Origin: Gemmobacter lutimaris
GTDB taxonomy: Bacteria > Pseudomonadota > Alphaproteobacteria > Rhodobacterales > Rhodobacteraceae
NCBI RefSeq assembly: GCF_003570715.1
Contig: NZ_QXXQ01000016.1
Span: forward strand, 1-64,000
Direction: 5' to 3'
Length of the DNA: 64,000 bases
The notes beneath the pieces were generated by a model. It searched no databases, was not told the DNA's origin, and saw only the letters and a program-made list of their open reading frames with translations. Positions 1 to 8,631 of this stretch are shown one piece after another. Position numbers and translations under genes: made by a program. Position 1 is the first letter of the stretch; each line of letters begins with the position of its first letter.

Positions 1-302
1 GGTTCTGGCCGGATCGCCTTGACCCAGTCGGTGAAGCTCGGAATGAACCCCAGATCCTCGCGGACGTGCTGCTCGCCCACCCAGCGGGTCGGAATGATCC
101 TGCCGGTCGACAGCGTGATCGTCGGCCTGAAGACAGTCTCGGAAAGCCAGATTCCAGCCGCATGATGAAACATCGCGCGATGGCGGAAATCCGCAGAGTG
201 GGCCTTCGAGCTATCGTACCAGGCGTGGATGGGCTGGTAATCGTCGACCGTGCCGCCCCATTTTTTCACCGAAGACAGGGCGTGGTGGTAAGGATGTGCC
301 AT
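1..302 (-). CDS. DUF6915-like small plasmid protein (3' end outside window)
   Basis: The reading frame opens at an ATG at 302 and stays open to the window edge, giving about 100 residues without a stop. The protein begins MAHPYHHALSSVKKWGG and carries HRAMFHHAAGIW and PTRWVGEQHVREDLG, which I recognise as the DUF6915 family of small proteins found in alphaproteobacterial plasmids and phages. No function is known and no catalytic motif can be named. It is the last visible gene of a minus-strand run of plasmid accessory genes and starts 10 bp after the stop of its upstream neighbour, so it is probably co-transcribed. The family name is from memory of the motif; the reading frame is clear. Confidence 0.7.
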   Translation of the reverse strand, partial: MAHPYHHALSSVKKWGGTVDDYQPIHAWYDSSKAHSADFRHRAMFHHAAGIWLSETVFRPTITLSTGRIIPTRWVGEQHVREDLGFIPSFTDWVKAIRPE

Positions 303-312
303 CGCTGCCCCC

Positions 313-804
313 TCAAAATTCATGGGTGAAGAGTTCGGACGACGTGAACCGTTCGTTGAACTCGAGGTGGATGCAGCGGGCGCTGGCGTCGAAGCAGAAC
401 TCGCCATAAGCGCCGTCGTTGTTTTCCCAACCGCCATGGGTGTCGCTGAGGAAATCATAGGCGAGCTGCTCGACAACATCTTCGAGCGAAAGCTGCCGCA
501 TCTCGACCTCGGGGCTGTCCCAGGTGATCGCGGCATAGGGAATTTCCACGGCAGGGAAAGCGACAGCTGTCTCCCCCGCCCATGCCGCGATGCTTTCAAT
601 CTGGCCGCTGTCGCCCTCGCCATCGAAGGTGACCGTGACATGAGAAATGCCGGCGGCGGTCAGGGCATCGAACAGGCGATCCTTGTTGGCCGGACGCAGT
701 TCGGCCTCGCGGGCGGCTTGCTCGGCCTGCGCCGCGAACACTGCGGCGAAGTCGACCGTGGACGGCGGCATCGGCGCCGGGAGGGTGGGTTCAACGTGGG
801 TCAT
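313..804 (-). CDS. DUF6878-like protein
   Basis: A 163-residue acidic protein of the DUF6878 type, with unknown function. The open frame runs further upstream to a GTG at 870, but the ATG at 804 is preferred because a GGAGAC ribosome binding site lies just before it, the same arrangement used by the radC-like gene nearby. The middle (AAGISHVTVTFDGEGDSGQIE) and the C-terminal half (DTHGGWENNDGAYGEF) are the recognisable parts. It overlaps the end of the preceding gene by 14 bp, suggesting translational coupling. There is no signal peptide or membrane segment. Confidence 0.7.
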   Translation of the reverse strand: MTHVEPTLPAPMPPSTVDFAAVFAAQAEQAAREAELRPANKDRLFDALTAAGISHVTVTFDGEGDSGQIESIAAWAGETAVAFPAVEIPYAAITWDSPEVEMRQLSLEDVVEQLAYDFLSDTHGGWENNDGAYGEFCFDASARCIHLEFNERFTSSELFTHEF

Positions 805-1420
805 GGGGGTCTCCGAAGAAGGTGAAAGGGTCGGAGCCGCCGGGAACTCTCTTGCCCCGGCGAAGCTCACAAAAGCCCCCTGCCCTCCTCTGCCTCTCTG
901 GGGTCATGCCGCGATCTGCAGGGCGCGTGGCAAAGGCGCGCCAGAGTGGATCCACGAGGCGAGCCTCCAAGAGATCGGCACGCTGCCGCAGGCGGGTTGC
1001 GAGATCGCTCTCCAGCCAGTCCGCCGCACGGCTTGCCTGCGCCCGAAGCTGGCTTGCTTCCATAACCACGACCCGGGCCTCAGTCGCGGTCATGACCGGA
1101 GCGCACCAAGCGATAGCGCCATTCGCTGCGGCACCGGCAAGGACAAGACGCTCGTCGCGGTCAAGGATCGCCAGCATGCGCGGTGCAGCATCAGGCTCCA
1201 TTTCGTCCACCATTTTGATCGCGCCCCGCATGGCTTCGGCCAGCGTCGAAAAATGGCCGATGATCCGGGGACGCTCCTCTCCCGACATCGCAGCCGCGGG
1301 ATTGCGATCAGCCAGCGTCAGGGCAAAAGGCAGCGTGGGATCAAGAGTGCCGTGCAGCGTGTCCGGCACGAAGCCAGCCGGAAACGGCGCAGACAGTGCC
1401 GGAAAGGGAAGGTCGAACAT
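791..1420 (-). CDS. Hypothetical plasmid-borne protein
   Basis: About 209 residues from an ATG at 1420; the frame could extend upstream to 1465 but the inner ATG gives the compact N-terminus MFDLPFPALSAPFP. I do not recognise a domain. The protein is Ala/Arg rich, with a helical middle (AAAPRMLAILDRDERLVLAG) and an Arg-rich C-terminus. It sits between the radC-like and DUF6878-like genes on the same strand and overlaps the latter, so it belongs to the same accessory block. Long frames on the opposite strand at the same place look like high-GC shadows. Confidence 0.55.
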   Translation of the reverse strand: MFDLPFPALSAPFPAGFVPDTLHGTLDPTLPFALTLADRNPAAAMSGEERPRIIGHFSTLAEAMRGAIKMVDEMEPDAAPRMLAILDRDERLVLAGAAANGAIAWCAPVMTATEARVVVMEASQLRAQASRAADWLESDLATRLRQRADLLEARLVDPLWRAFATRPADRGMTPERQRRAGGFCELRRGKRVPGGSDPFTFFGDPHDPR

Positions 1421-1533
1421 GGGGAATATCTCCGACGGTGCGGGAAGCCTCTCTTCCCGCCTCAAGCGTCAAAGACCAAACCGCCGCCCTCTTCCTCGAA
1501 GGGGCGACGGAAGGTGTTGATCCGATGGACGGG

Positions 1534-1974
1534 TCACATCTTACCCAAACCCCGCAGCGAAAGTTCCTGGCCCCCACCCACGATGATGTGGTCATGCAAG
1601 GTCAGCCCAAGGTATTTGCAGCCCTTCTGGATTTCCTTCGTCATGGTGATATCCGCCTCCGATGGCGTTGGATCACCCGAGGGGTGGTTATGCACCACGA
1701 TGAGGGCGCTTGCGTTCAACATCAGCGCCCGCTTGATGATCTCGCGGGGATAGACCGGGACATGGTCCACGGTTCCGACCGAAAGCTGCTCGTCCGAGAT
1801 GACGCGATTGCGCCGGTCGAGGTAGAGGACGTGGAAACGCTCCACCTCACCGCGCACGGCCACCGCACAGTAATCGCGAACAGCCTGCCAATTGCCGAGG
1901 ACCGGGTTCTGGTTCAGATAGCGCCCGAGGATTTCGCGGGCCTCGAGGATGACGGTTTCTTCTTGCGGGGTCAC
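1534..1974 (-). CDS. radC: RadC-like JAB/JAMM domain protein
   Basis: A 146-residue protein of the RadC/YeeS type. The JAMM-type metal site HNHPSGDPTPSEAD is seen at about residues 95-108, and the fold is preceded by the usual LGRYLNQNPVLGNW and FHVLYLDRRNRVI segments. The HhH N-terminal part of chromosomal RadC is missing, as in most plasmid and phage copies. A GTG start at 1974 is chosen because GGAG stands eight bases before it; the frame continues open to 2040 without a better start. Despite the name, a DNA repair role is not established for the family; plasmid copies often sit next to DUF932 genes, as here. Confidence 0.85.
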   Translation of the reverse strand: MTPQEETVILEAREILGRYLNQNPVLGNWQAVRDYCAVAVRGEVERFHVLYLDRRNRVISDEQLSVGTVDHVPVYPREIIKRALMLNASALIVVHNHPSGDPTPSEADITMTKEIQKGCKYLGLTLHDHIIVGGGQELSLRGLGKM

Positions 1975-1999
1975 GGTGGGTCTCCGGAAAATGAAAACA

Positions 2000-2035
2000 C
2001 CGACGCCCCTGCCCTGTCGAAGGGCGGGCCGTCGG
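2000..2035 (-). terminator. Rho-independent terminator or attenuator between DUF932 gene and radC
   Basis: On the minus strand the arms CCGACG and CGTCGG enclose further GC pairing around a TTCG turn, followed by TGTTTTCATTTT. It lies after the DUF932 gene stop (2097) and just before the radC-like start, so it may end the DUF932 transcript or attenuate read-through. Confidence 0.55.
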
Positions 2036-2096
2036 CGCAATTATGAAAAGCTGACCGCCCAACGGACTTGGGCAGTCAAGCGGATGACGCGCTGCC

Positions 2097-3296
2097 TCAG
2101 CCGACCCGGTCGAGAAGCTTCTTGGCGCGCCCCTCCATGTCGAGGCGGGCATCCTGCTGGGTCTTGTCACGCGCAAGCCGCGTGATGCCCTGCACGAAGT
2201 CGAAGATGCTTTCAGGCGGGCGGCCCTCTTCCATCAGCACCTTCTCGATGATCTTGCCCGACTCCGCCTTCGAGAAACCACGCTTGCGCAGGAAGTCGTC
2301 CCGGTCCTCGTCCGTTCGCGCGACGATCTGCTGCCGCGCGGCCTTGATGCCGTTCACGAAGCCCTGCGGCGAGGAATTGGCAAACCGTGTCAGTGCAGGT
2401 GCCGCCTCTTGGGCGAAGCGGGAGGCGGCGTATTTCGAATGGCGGATGGTGATCTCCTGAAAATCCTCGACGCCCCAGAGGTTGCGGTTCTGGCACACCG
2501 CCCGCAGGTAGAAACTCGCCATGCCGAGGGTCTTGGCCCCCACCTCGGAATTCCAGCAGTAAAAGCCCCGGAAGTAGAGATCGGGGGAGCCATCAGGCAA
2601 CCGGCCCGCCTCGATCGGGTTGTGATCGTCGACGAGGAACAGGAAGACATCGCGGTCCGAGGCATAAAGCGTGGTCGTATCGCGGCTGATTTCGACATCG
2701 GGGTTGTAGACCCCGGTCGACCAGTCGAGCACGCCCGGCACCTTCCAGCGCGTGTCACCGGTGCCGTTACCCGCGATACGTTGCACCGCTTCAACCAGTT
2801 CGTGGTCATGGATGCGGCCATAGTCGGGGCCGGTCACCGCGCGCAGTTCGGTGCGGCCATCCTCGGTCTCGAAGGTCTTCACCTGCTCGGCGCGGTGGTT
2901 GGTCAGGCCGTACTGCAGGTTGATGCCCGCCAGTGGTGCGGGCAACTGGCGCAGGTAAGAGGCAGGCGCGCCGACGATGCTGGCAAGCTGGCCAAAGGCC
3001 CAATGCGTGGGCGCCACCGGTTCATGCGCCTTCGGCAGGATCAGGTGCAACCGCTCAGCGCTGTCGCGCGCAGCCTCGACTCGGATATCCGCCGTCTGCA
3101 CCACCCGGCTGCGGCTGCGCTCGGACCGGCCCTTCACATTCGCCCAGAGATCATCGAGCGACAGATACCGCTCATCATCGGGCCGGTTGAACCATTCGGA
3201 CGACACCCGCCCATTCCGTTCACCCCGGCTGACATCCACCTTCCAGCCACCAGCCCGCGCCGGTGCGACCGGATCCAGAACTTCCACAACGCCCAT
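2097..3296 (-). CDS. DUF932 domain protein (phage/plasmid-like TIGR03299 type)
   Basis: A 399-residue protein with the DUF932 fold (LRAVTGPDYGRIHDHELVEA, then DRDVFLFLVDDHNPIEAG and FYCWNSEVGAKTLG). The family is common on plasmids and phages and has no firm biochemical role. The ATG at 3296 is preceded by GGGAG at good distance. It is the first gene of the minus-strand accessory block (then radC-like, hypothetical, DUF6878, DUF6915). Its leader shares a 26-nt element with the leader of the large ParB-like gene at 19.5 kb, at exactly the same distance from the start codon, which implies common post-transcriptional control. Confidence 0.85.
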   Translation of the reverse strand: MGVVEVLDPVAPARAGGWKVDVSRGERNGRVSSEWFNRPDDERYLSLDDLWANVKGRSERSRSRVVQTADIRVEAARDSAERLHLILPKAHEPVAPTHWAFGQLASIVGAPASYLRQLPAPLAGINLQYGLTNHRAEQVKTFETEDGRTELRAVTGPDYGRIHDHELVEAVQRIAGNGTGDTRWKVPGVLDWSTGVYNPDVEISRDTTTLYASDRDVFLFLVDDHNPIEAGRLPDGSPDLYFRGFYCWNSEVGAKTLGMASFYLRAVCQNRNLWGVEDFQEITIRHSKYAASRFAQEAAPALTRFANSSPQGFVNGIKAARQQIVARTDEDRDDFLRKRGFSKAESGKIIEKVLMEEGRPPESIFDFVQGITRLARDKTQQDARLDMEGRAKKLLDRVG

Positions 3297-3309
3297 CGGC
3301 TATCTCCCG

Positions 3310-3375
3310 CGACGGGCGCCGGGAGCCACTCTCCCAACCTTCAACCCATCACCGGGAAACCGGCACTCCTCTCAC
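3310..3375 (-). promoter_or_regulatory. Shared structured leader, copy A (before DUF932 gene)
   Basis: Reading the minus strand toward the start at 3296: a box GTGAGAG (3369-3375), 33 nt, then a 26-nt element (3310-3335), then 13 nt containing the ribosome binding site GGGAG. The 26-nt element is identical to the one at 19490-19515. Inside it GGGAG-N5-CTCCC can form a hairpin, while the same CTCCC can instead pair with the GGGAG ribosome binding site. This is an observation of sequence; regulation is inferred. Confidence 0.6.
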
Positions 3376-3535
3376 TCTTTGGGGCGAAAACGGTCGGAGA
3401 GCGGTCCTTCGCACCTAGAATACGTAGGCGTTCAAAAGTATCTTCGCCCAGCGTCGGTGGGTCCAACTCGCTGTGGGCCCGAACCGCCGAACGGCTGTAG
3501 GGCGGCATAGCAGTGTCAACGACTTCGGCCGCGGG

Positions 3536-4366
3536 CTATGGATTGTCTGCGAGGGGATAGCCCCATGCGCCTTCCCATCCACAGGCTTTCGCTGCGCAGA
3601 ATGCAGCATATTGGAGAACCTGTTCTGGAGTATCTCCGCGAAATCTCGCCACAAGGTAGCCAGCGATGAAGGCATCGCCTGCGCCCATAGTGTCGACCAC
3701 CGTGGCGGGCACAATTGGCTGTTCGATGCGGGTCTGACCATTGGCCCAGATTGCCCCCTTGTCTCCGCGCGTCACGCAAACGGTGTCCGGTCCAAGGTCG
3801 AGGACCCGCGCGATCAGCTCTGACACTGCCACGTCGGCCAGCCCTGCTCCTGACAGAAAAGCCGTCGAGACATGCGGGCAAACCTGCGCCAGATAGGCCG
3901 GGTCGTGCAGAGTGGAGAAGTCGAACGACACCCCGCGCGCGGCGGCACGGATGCGGGGCAGTTCCGGTTCCAGATAGCTGAAGCAGCTGGAATGGACATG
4001 GCCCGTGGCGGCGATCAGCGCGAGGTCATCCTCGTCCATCCTGAGCATCAGCTTGCGCCGGATGCCGCCCCGGTTTGACGCGACGAAGACCCGGTCTCCG
4101 TCGGCAGCATGGGTGACCTGCGCCTTGCCATTAGGCCCTTCTACCCGGCGCAGATGGGCGATCGATAGGCCTTCGGCAGCCATGCAGGTGCGGACGTGAT
4201 CGCCTTCACGGTCATTCCCGACGATGCCCATATAGACCACATCGGCAAGCCCGAAACGGCGGGCCAGAACGGCCACGTTCAACGCGTTGCCGCCGGGGAA
4301 GAACACTCCCCGGTCAAGGTAAAGGTCAACGACATTGTCGCCGATGCAGAGAAGTCCGTTTGTCAT
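3536..4366 (-). CDS. frlD: PfkB-family sugar kinase, fructoselysine 6-kinase-like
   Basis: A 276-residue ribokinase/PfkB kinase. The substrate-binding glycine motif PGGNALNVAVLARRFG lies near residues 25-40 and the ATP/catalytic signature DTMGAGDAFIAGY near 225-237, with the catalytic Asp about residue 231. The C-terminal CGWEGAWGYP resembles FrlD of E. coli, which phosphorylates fructoselysine at C6. The ATG at 4366 is chosen over the longer frame (to 4435), which would overlap the upstream gene. It is the last gene of the operon, 50 bp after an frlB-like gene, so kinase and deglycase form a natural pair. Exact substrate (fructosyl- or glucosyl-amino acid) is inferred. Confidence 0.75.
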   Translation of the reverse strand: MTNGLLCIGDNVVDLYLDRGVFFPGGNALNVAVLARRFGLADVVYMGIVGNDREGDHVRTCMAAEGLSIAHLRRVEGPNGKAQVTHAADGDRVFVASNRGGIRRKLMLRMDEDDLALIAATGHVHSSCFSYLEPELPRIRAAARGVSFDFSTLHDPAYLAQVCPHVSTAFLSGAGLADVAVSELIARVLDLGPDTVCVTRGDKGAIWANGQTRIEQPIVPATVVDTMGAGDAFIAGYLVARFRGDTPEQVLQYAAFCAAKACGWEGAWGYPLADNP

Positions 4367-4416
4367 GCTGGCCTCGCCGGAATGGGGGGCAGGACTGGCC
4401 CGCCCCCGACCTTGGG

Positions 4417-5406
4417 TCAATACTCCATCTTCCACATGTAGCGCCGCACCGTCAGCGGGTGGCCGCGACTATCGGCCAGCTTGTCGCAATAGACCCGCAG
4501 CAGGGTGCCGAAAGCCATGTGTTCGACATGTTCCACCACTTCGGCGTCAAGAACCCCAAGGCCCAGTTCCTCGGCGCACAGGGTGGTGACGCGCTGGCTG
4601 TATTTCGTTACGAAGGCAAGGCCCCGGTCATCGATCTTGCGGCTTGCACCAAGGCCGCGCAGCACGATGAAGGGCACGTCGAAATCGGTGATCTCGAAGG
4701 GTCCGTGGAAGTATTCGCCCGCATGGATACCGGCGGAGTGTATCCACTGCATCTCTTGGAAGATGCAGATCGCGTAGGAATAGGCCGTGGCATAGTTGGC
4801 ACCGGCACCCATCGTGTAGATGACCGGCTCGCGTTTCATGGCTTCGGCGAAGGTGGCGATGCGGTCAGTATGGGCGGCGATGGCGGTGTCGATTAGAGCC
4901 GGAAGGGCGGTCAACGCCTTCTCTACCTTCTGCGCGAGAGGGTTGCCTTCGCGCACGCCCATGATGCCGAAGGTCAGCCGGGCCATGACGGCGGCGGAAT
5001 GGTCGAGCGCGAAAGTCTTGGGCGCGTGGGTGTAGTAGACCGGGAACTCCACCGCCTGATCCAGCGGACTGCCGGGCAGGTTGGTCAGCGCGATGGTCAG
5101 TGCGCCCTTCGAGCGGGCAAAGCGGGCGGCCTCGACCGTTTCCGGCGTGGTGCCGGAGTGCGAACACAGGATCACAGCCGAGCTGGGCCCCAACCGTGCC
5201 GGGTTGCGGGCCAGGAATTCGGCTGCGTTTAGCGCGTGGCCGGCGATGGTTTTCGCATGGCGGTCTACGGCATACTGGTTCGGCAGCATCAGCGCATAGG
5301 ATCCGCCACAGGCGACGAAGTAGATTTCGGTCAGCTCAGGCCGCGCCTTCGCGGCGGCAAGCGCGGCGGCGATCTGCGCCTCGGTCGGGAATGGTTTATC
5401 GGTCAT
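4417..5406 (-). CDS. frlB: SIS-domain protein, fructosamine-6-phosphate deglycase-like
   Basis: A 329-residue double SIS protein. The sugar-phosphate loop VACGGS (residues 31-36) and HSGTT (83-87) are intact, and HAGEYFHGPFEI at about 228-239 matches the region that holds the acid/base residues of FrlB and FraB. FrlB-type enzymes split the 6-phosphates of Amadori products into glucose 6-phosphate and a free amino acid. The C-terminus RRYMWKMEY is FrlB-like. It lies between two PfkB kinases in the operon. GlmS-type isomerase activity is unlikely because there is no glutaminase domain. Enzyme class is well supported; the exact substrate is inferred. Confidence 0.8.
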   Translation of the reverse strand: MTDKPFPTEAQIAAALAAAKARPELTEIYFVACGGSYALMLPNQYAVDRHAKTIAGHALNAAEFLARNPARLGPSSAVILCSHSGTTPETVEAARFARSKGALTIALTNLPGSPLDQAVEFPVYYTHAPKTFALDHSAAVMARLTFGIMGVREGNPLAQKVEKALTALPALIDTAIAAHTDRIATFAEAMKREPVIYTMGAGANYATAYSYAICIFQEMQWIHSAGIHAGEYFHGPFEITDFDVPFIVLRGLGASRKIDDRGLAFVTKYSQRVTTLCAEELGLGVLDAEVVEHVEHMAFGTLLRVYCDKLADSRGHPLTVRRYMWKMEY

Positions 5407-5486
5407 CTGGTCCTCTCGTCAGGCAAGGTTGGGCCGGTCCCGGAAACGGCGTTCCGGGAGGCGGCAGGTTGGCAATGGGTCAGGCA

Positions 5487-6293
5487 CTACTGGGGAAAGC
5501 CCCCCGGATGGCCGCAGCAGGCGGCAGCGCAGGTGTGGCCCGCTGCCATGGCCATGGGCACATCGGCCCCCTTCAGCCGCGCGGCCAGAAAGCCCGCGAT
5601 GTAGGCGTCGCCCGCGCCGGTGGTGTCGACTGGGGTAATCGCCGGGGCCATGGCGCGGAAGGTCTGACTGCCGATCAGGGCTAGACTGCCCTTCGCGCCC
5701 AGCGTGATGACGGCCCCCTTCGCGCCTTGTGCCACCAGATCTGCCGCGCGCGCTTCGGCCCGGTCGGCCTGCACTTCAGGCAGCGAGGCGAAGGCGATGG
5801 CCAGGCCTTCGACGCCCAGATCTTCGGGGGCCGCGTTCACGGACACATCCTGCGACAGGCTGACCCCGTCGCGCGCCAGAACACGGCGCGCATGGCCGCC
5901 ATCCTGCAACCAGCCGATATGGACATGCCGGGCCGCAGACAGCGCGCTGAGGCGAGAGCCGTCCGGCCCCCAGCTCGCACAGGCGCCGAAATCCTCGGTC
6001 AAGATGGTGCGATTGCCGTCAGGGGCCACGTTCAGATGCGTGACCGAGGTTGCGGGTCCCAGTCTTTCGATCAGCGAGACATCGACACCCTTTTCTGCCA
6101 GTGCCGCCAGAACCCGGTCGCCATCTGCCTCCCCGGCTGGCCCAACGGCCCCGCAATAGGCCGCGCTCAGGCCCAGCATCGCCACCTGCACCGCCACGTT
6201 GACCGCATTGCCGCCGACAAGGTCAGCCGTGACCGCGCCGGTCAGCCGGTCGATGCAGTTGTCGCCAAGGGCTATCAGGTCGAAAGCAATCAT
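5487..6293 (-). CDS. Second PfkB-family sugar kinase
   Basis: A 268-residue PfkB kinase with VGGNAVNVA (about 26-34) and the C-terminal VDTTGAGDAYIAGF, catalytic Asp about residue 229. It shares general design with the downstream kinase but has a different C-terminus (CGHPGGFPQ), so the two are diverged paralogues and not a recent duplication. Its ATG overlaps the stop of the FAD oxidoreductase (ATGA), showing tight coupling. In the operon it would phosphorylate either a second fructosamine or a product of the oxidase. No direct evidence for its substrate. Confidence 0.8.
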   Translation of the reverse strand: MIAFDLIALGDNCIDRLTGAVTADLVGGNAVNVAVQVAMLGLSAAYCGAVGPAGEADGDRVLAALAEKGVDVSLIERLGPATSVTHLNVAPDGNRTILTEDFGACASWGPDGSRLSALSAARHVHIGWLQDGGHARRVLARDGVSLSQDVSVNAAPEDLGVEGLAIAFASLPEVQADRAEARAADLVAQGAKGAVITLGAKGSLALIGSQTFRAMAPAITPVDTTGAGDAYIAGFLAARLKGADVPMAMAAGHTCAAACCGHPGGFPQ

Positions 6294-7585
6294 CCGATGG
6301 TTGCTCCGCGCGATGCCATGTTGTCCTTCAGATCATGCAAGGCAAGGACAGGACGGCGATACCATGTCTGGCCGTGGAAGAAGGGGCGCGTCTCCAGCTC
6401 CAGCCCGTCCAGTGCGGTCTCGCCGCCCCTACCCAGCATCTTTTGCGCCAGCTTCATCCCGAGGTAGGACGACATGGCGACGCCGGTGCCGTTGTAACCG
6501 ATGGCATAGCCCATGCGCCCATGCAGGCCCACATGCGGCAGATGGCTGAAGGTGGCCCCGACAAACCCGGTCCAGACATGGGCGATCTTCACGCCCTCCA
6601 GCTGTGGGAAGAGCCGCAGGATGTTGCGGCGCACGCGCGGCAGGCAGGCGGCAACGTTGGTCACGTTCACCGGAACCACGGTGCCGATCACCACCCGGTC
6701 GCCATCGGGCGAGGGCCGGTGATAGGTCACATTCATCCGCGTGTCATAGACCATCGAAGCGCGCGGATACATCGCCCGCACCGCGGCCGGGTCCATCGCT
6801 TCGGTCGCTGTCACCACCGAGGCCAGTGACACCACCCGCCGCCGCATCCACTTTGACGCGCCGTCGGTATAGCCGTCGGTCGCCATTACCAGATGTGCAG
6901 CGCGCACGGTGCGGTCGGCCGCAAGGCAGGTGATGTGATCGACCCTATCCTCGATCCGCGACACGCGGGTCAATGGCGCAAAGCGCACGCCCGCGGCAAG
7001 GCACAGCCGCACCAGCTCGGCCACCAGCCGCCCGGGGTGCAGGCTGGCCCAGTCGGCCAGATGCACTCCGCCGTGAAATTGCGGCGAGGCGACGAAGTCG
7101 GACACCCGGCCTTTCTGGACTTCCTCACCCTCGACCCCCAGCCTTGCATTCTGGCGCAGGAAGTGGCGCAGGCCCTCCATCCGGTCGGGCCGGTGCGCGC
7201 CGATGAAATGGCCGCAGACGCTGTAGTTGCAGGCGATGCCCTCTTCGGCGATGAAGGACCGCAAGTGGCGATGCGCTTCGATCCCAGTCGACAGGATGGC
7301 CCGCGCGCGATCCTCACCGTATTTCGCGATGAAATCATCCAGGTCGGGCTTCATCTCGGACGACACCTGCCCGCCGTTGCGCGTGGAGCAGCCCCAGCCG
7401 ATCTCGCCCGCGTCGCAGACTACGACCTGCCGCCCGCCCCGCGCCAGATGCAGCGCGGTGTAGAGGCCGGTGAACCCTGACCCCACCACCAGCACATCCT
7501 CGCGCGGCTCGACCGTCGCGGCGGGGACCTGTGGCAAGGCCATCTCGGCCCGCCACAAGGGGGTGTCGCTGAACCCGGCGAACAT
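6290..7585 (-). CDS. FAD-dependent oxidoreductase (DAO family), amine/Amadori oxidase-like
   Basis: A 431-residue DadA/PuuB-type flavoprotein. The FAD-binding GSGFTG lies at 35-40 after the first beta strand, followed by GWGCSTRNGGQVS at about 63-75, a motif typical of the gamma-glutamylputrescine oxidase and N-methyl amino acid oxidase branch. The C-terminal part has GYAIGYNGTGVAMSSYLG. Such enzymes oxidise secondary amines, and bacterial fructosyl-amino acid oxidases belong to the same superfamily, so in this operon oxidative opening of a glycated amine is plausible. It follows the upstream SIS gene by 1 bp and overlaps the next kinase. Confidence 0.8.
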   Translation of the reverse strand: MFAGFSDTPLWRAEMALPQVPAATVEPREDVLVVGSGFTGLYTALHLARGGRQVVVCDAGEIGWGCSTRNGGQVSSEMKPDLDDFIAKYGEDRARAILSTGIEAHRHLRSFIAEEGIACNYSVCGHFIGAHRPDRMEGLRHFLRQNARLGVEGEEVQKGRVSDFVASPQFHGGVHLADWASLHPGRLVAELVRLCLAAGVRFAPLTRVSRIEDRVDHITCLAADRTVRAAHLVMATDGYTDGASKWMRRRVVSLASVVTATEAMDPAAVRAMYPRASMVYDTRMNVTYHRPSPDGDRVVIGTVVPVNVTNVAACLPRVRRNILRLFPQLEGVKIAHVWTGFVGATFSHLPHVGLHGRMGYAIGYNGTGVAMSSYLGMKLAQKMLGRGGETALDGLELETRPFFHGQTWYRRPVLALHDLKDNMASRGATIG

Positions 7586-7586
7586 C

Positions 7587-8600
7587 TCAGTAGGCCACGC
7601 GCTTGTAGTAGCGCCGCGTCACAAGCGGGTGATTGCGCATCACCTCAAGATGCGCCGAAAGCCGCTCCAGCACGGTTGCCAGAAGCGCCGGGGCCAACAT
7701 CGCCCGCAGATCGGACGACAGGCCGGTGGTCGCAAGATCGCGGGTATCCAGCACGGTCAGCTTGTCGGTGTAGCCCTTGGCAAAGGCGATCACGCGGTCG
7801 GTCAGCGGGCGGGTTTCATCCTCGCCTGCAAAGACCACGACCGAGACGCCCTTCTCCACCAGTTCCAGCGTGCCGTGGAAGAAGTCCGAGGCATGGACCG
7901 GTCGGGTGCGGATCCACTGCATCTCTTCGAGGATGCACATGCCGTAGTAATAGGCCTCGGGCCAGGCCGCGCCGGACCCGGTCAGGATGTGCCAGCCATC
8001 ACCGGCAATCGCCTGCGCCAGCACATCGGCGCGCGGCTCGAACGCCTGTTTCACCGCCAGAAGCTGCTGCGGAAGACCCGCAAGCTCGGCGATGATCCGA
8101 TCGTAGTCAGACCGCTCGCCCCGCGCCCGCATCGCCGCGAGCGCCGCCACCAGCGACGTGACGTAAAACATCTCGCACGAGGTGTCATCCTCGGCAAAGT
8201 TGACAAAGCTGTGGTCGGCCCCCTTGGCCAGCGGCGTCTCGGCATGGCCGGTGATCGAGATCACGGTGGCCCCGCGCGCCTTCACATAGTCCATCGCCGC
8301 GATGCTTTCCTTCGTGGTGCCCGACAGCGACGGCATGATGACTACCGACTTCGGTCCCAGCGCCACATGCCCAGTCAGCACGATCTCGGCGCAAAGGACG
8401 TTGTGGCAGGGCAGGTTCGAGGCCCGGCGCATCAGATCGGTCGCGGGCTGCATCAGGATACCCGCCCCGCCCGACCCCATGAAGAAGAGGCTGTCGGCCC
8501 CCTCGACCACCAGACGCCCGACCAGCGTGCCAAGGTCACGGGCGATGGTCACGGTTCCGGTCTGGATGCGCAGGAAGCGGGCAGGATCGAAGTTCAGCAT
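7587..8600 (-). CDS. Second SIS-domain protein, FrlB-like paralogue
   Basis: A 337-residue SIS protein with MGSGGAG (41-47), SLSGTTKES (91-99) and HASDFFHGTLE (about 236-246). The last motif aligns with HAGEYFHGPFE of the other SIS protein but has Asp-Phe where the other has Glu-Tyr, a possible shift in the acid/base pair. The C-terminus RRYYKRVAY keeps the family pattern. It is the first catabolic gene after the transporter genes. Two SIS/PfkB pairs in one operon suggest two related substrates or two phosphorylated intermediates; this is inference. Confidence 0.75.
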   Translation of the reverse strand: MLNFDPARFLRIQTGTVTIARDLGTLVGRLVVEGADSLFFMGSGGAGILMQPATDLMRRASNLPCHNVLCAEIVLTGHVALGPKSVVIMPSLSGTTKESIAAMDYVKARGATVISITGHAETPLAKGADHSFVNFAEDDTSCEMFYVTSLVAALAAMRARGERSDYDRIIAELAGLPQQLLAVKQAFEPRADVLAQAIAGDGWHILTGSGAAWPEAYYYGMCILEEMQWIRTRPVHASDFFHGTLELVEKGVSVVVFAGEDETRPLTDRVIAFAKGYTDKLTVLDTRDLATTGLSSDLRAMLAPALLATVLERLSAHLEVMRNHPLVTRRYYKRVAY

Positions 8601-8631
8601 GGTCTTTCCTTTCGTAAACCAATGAGGCGGA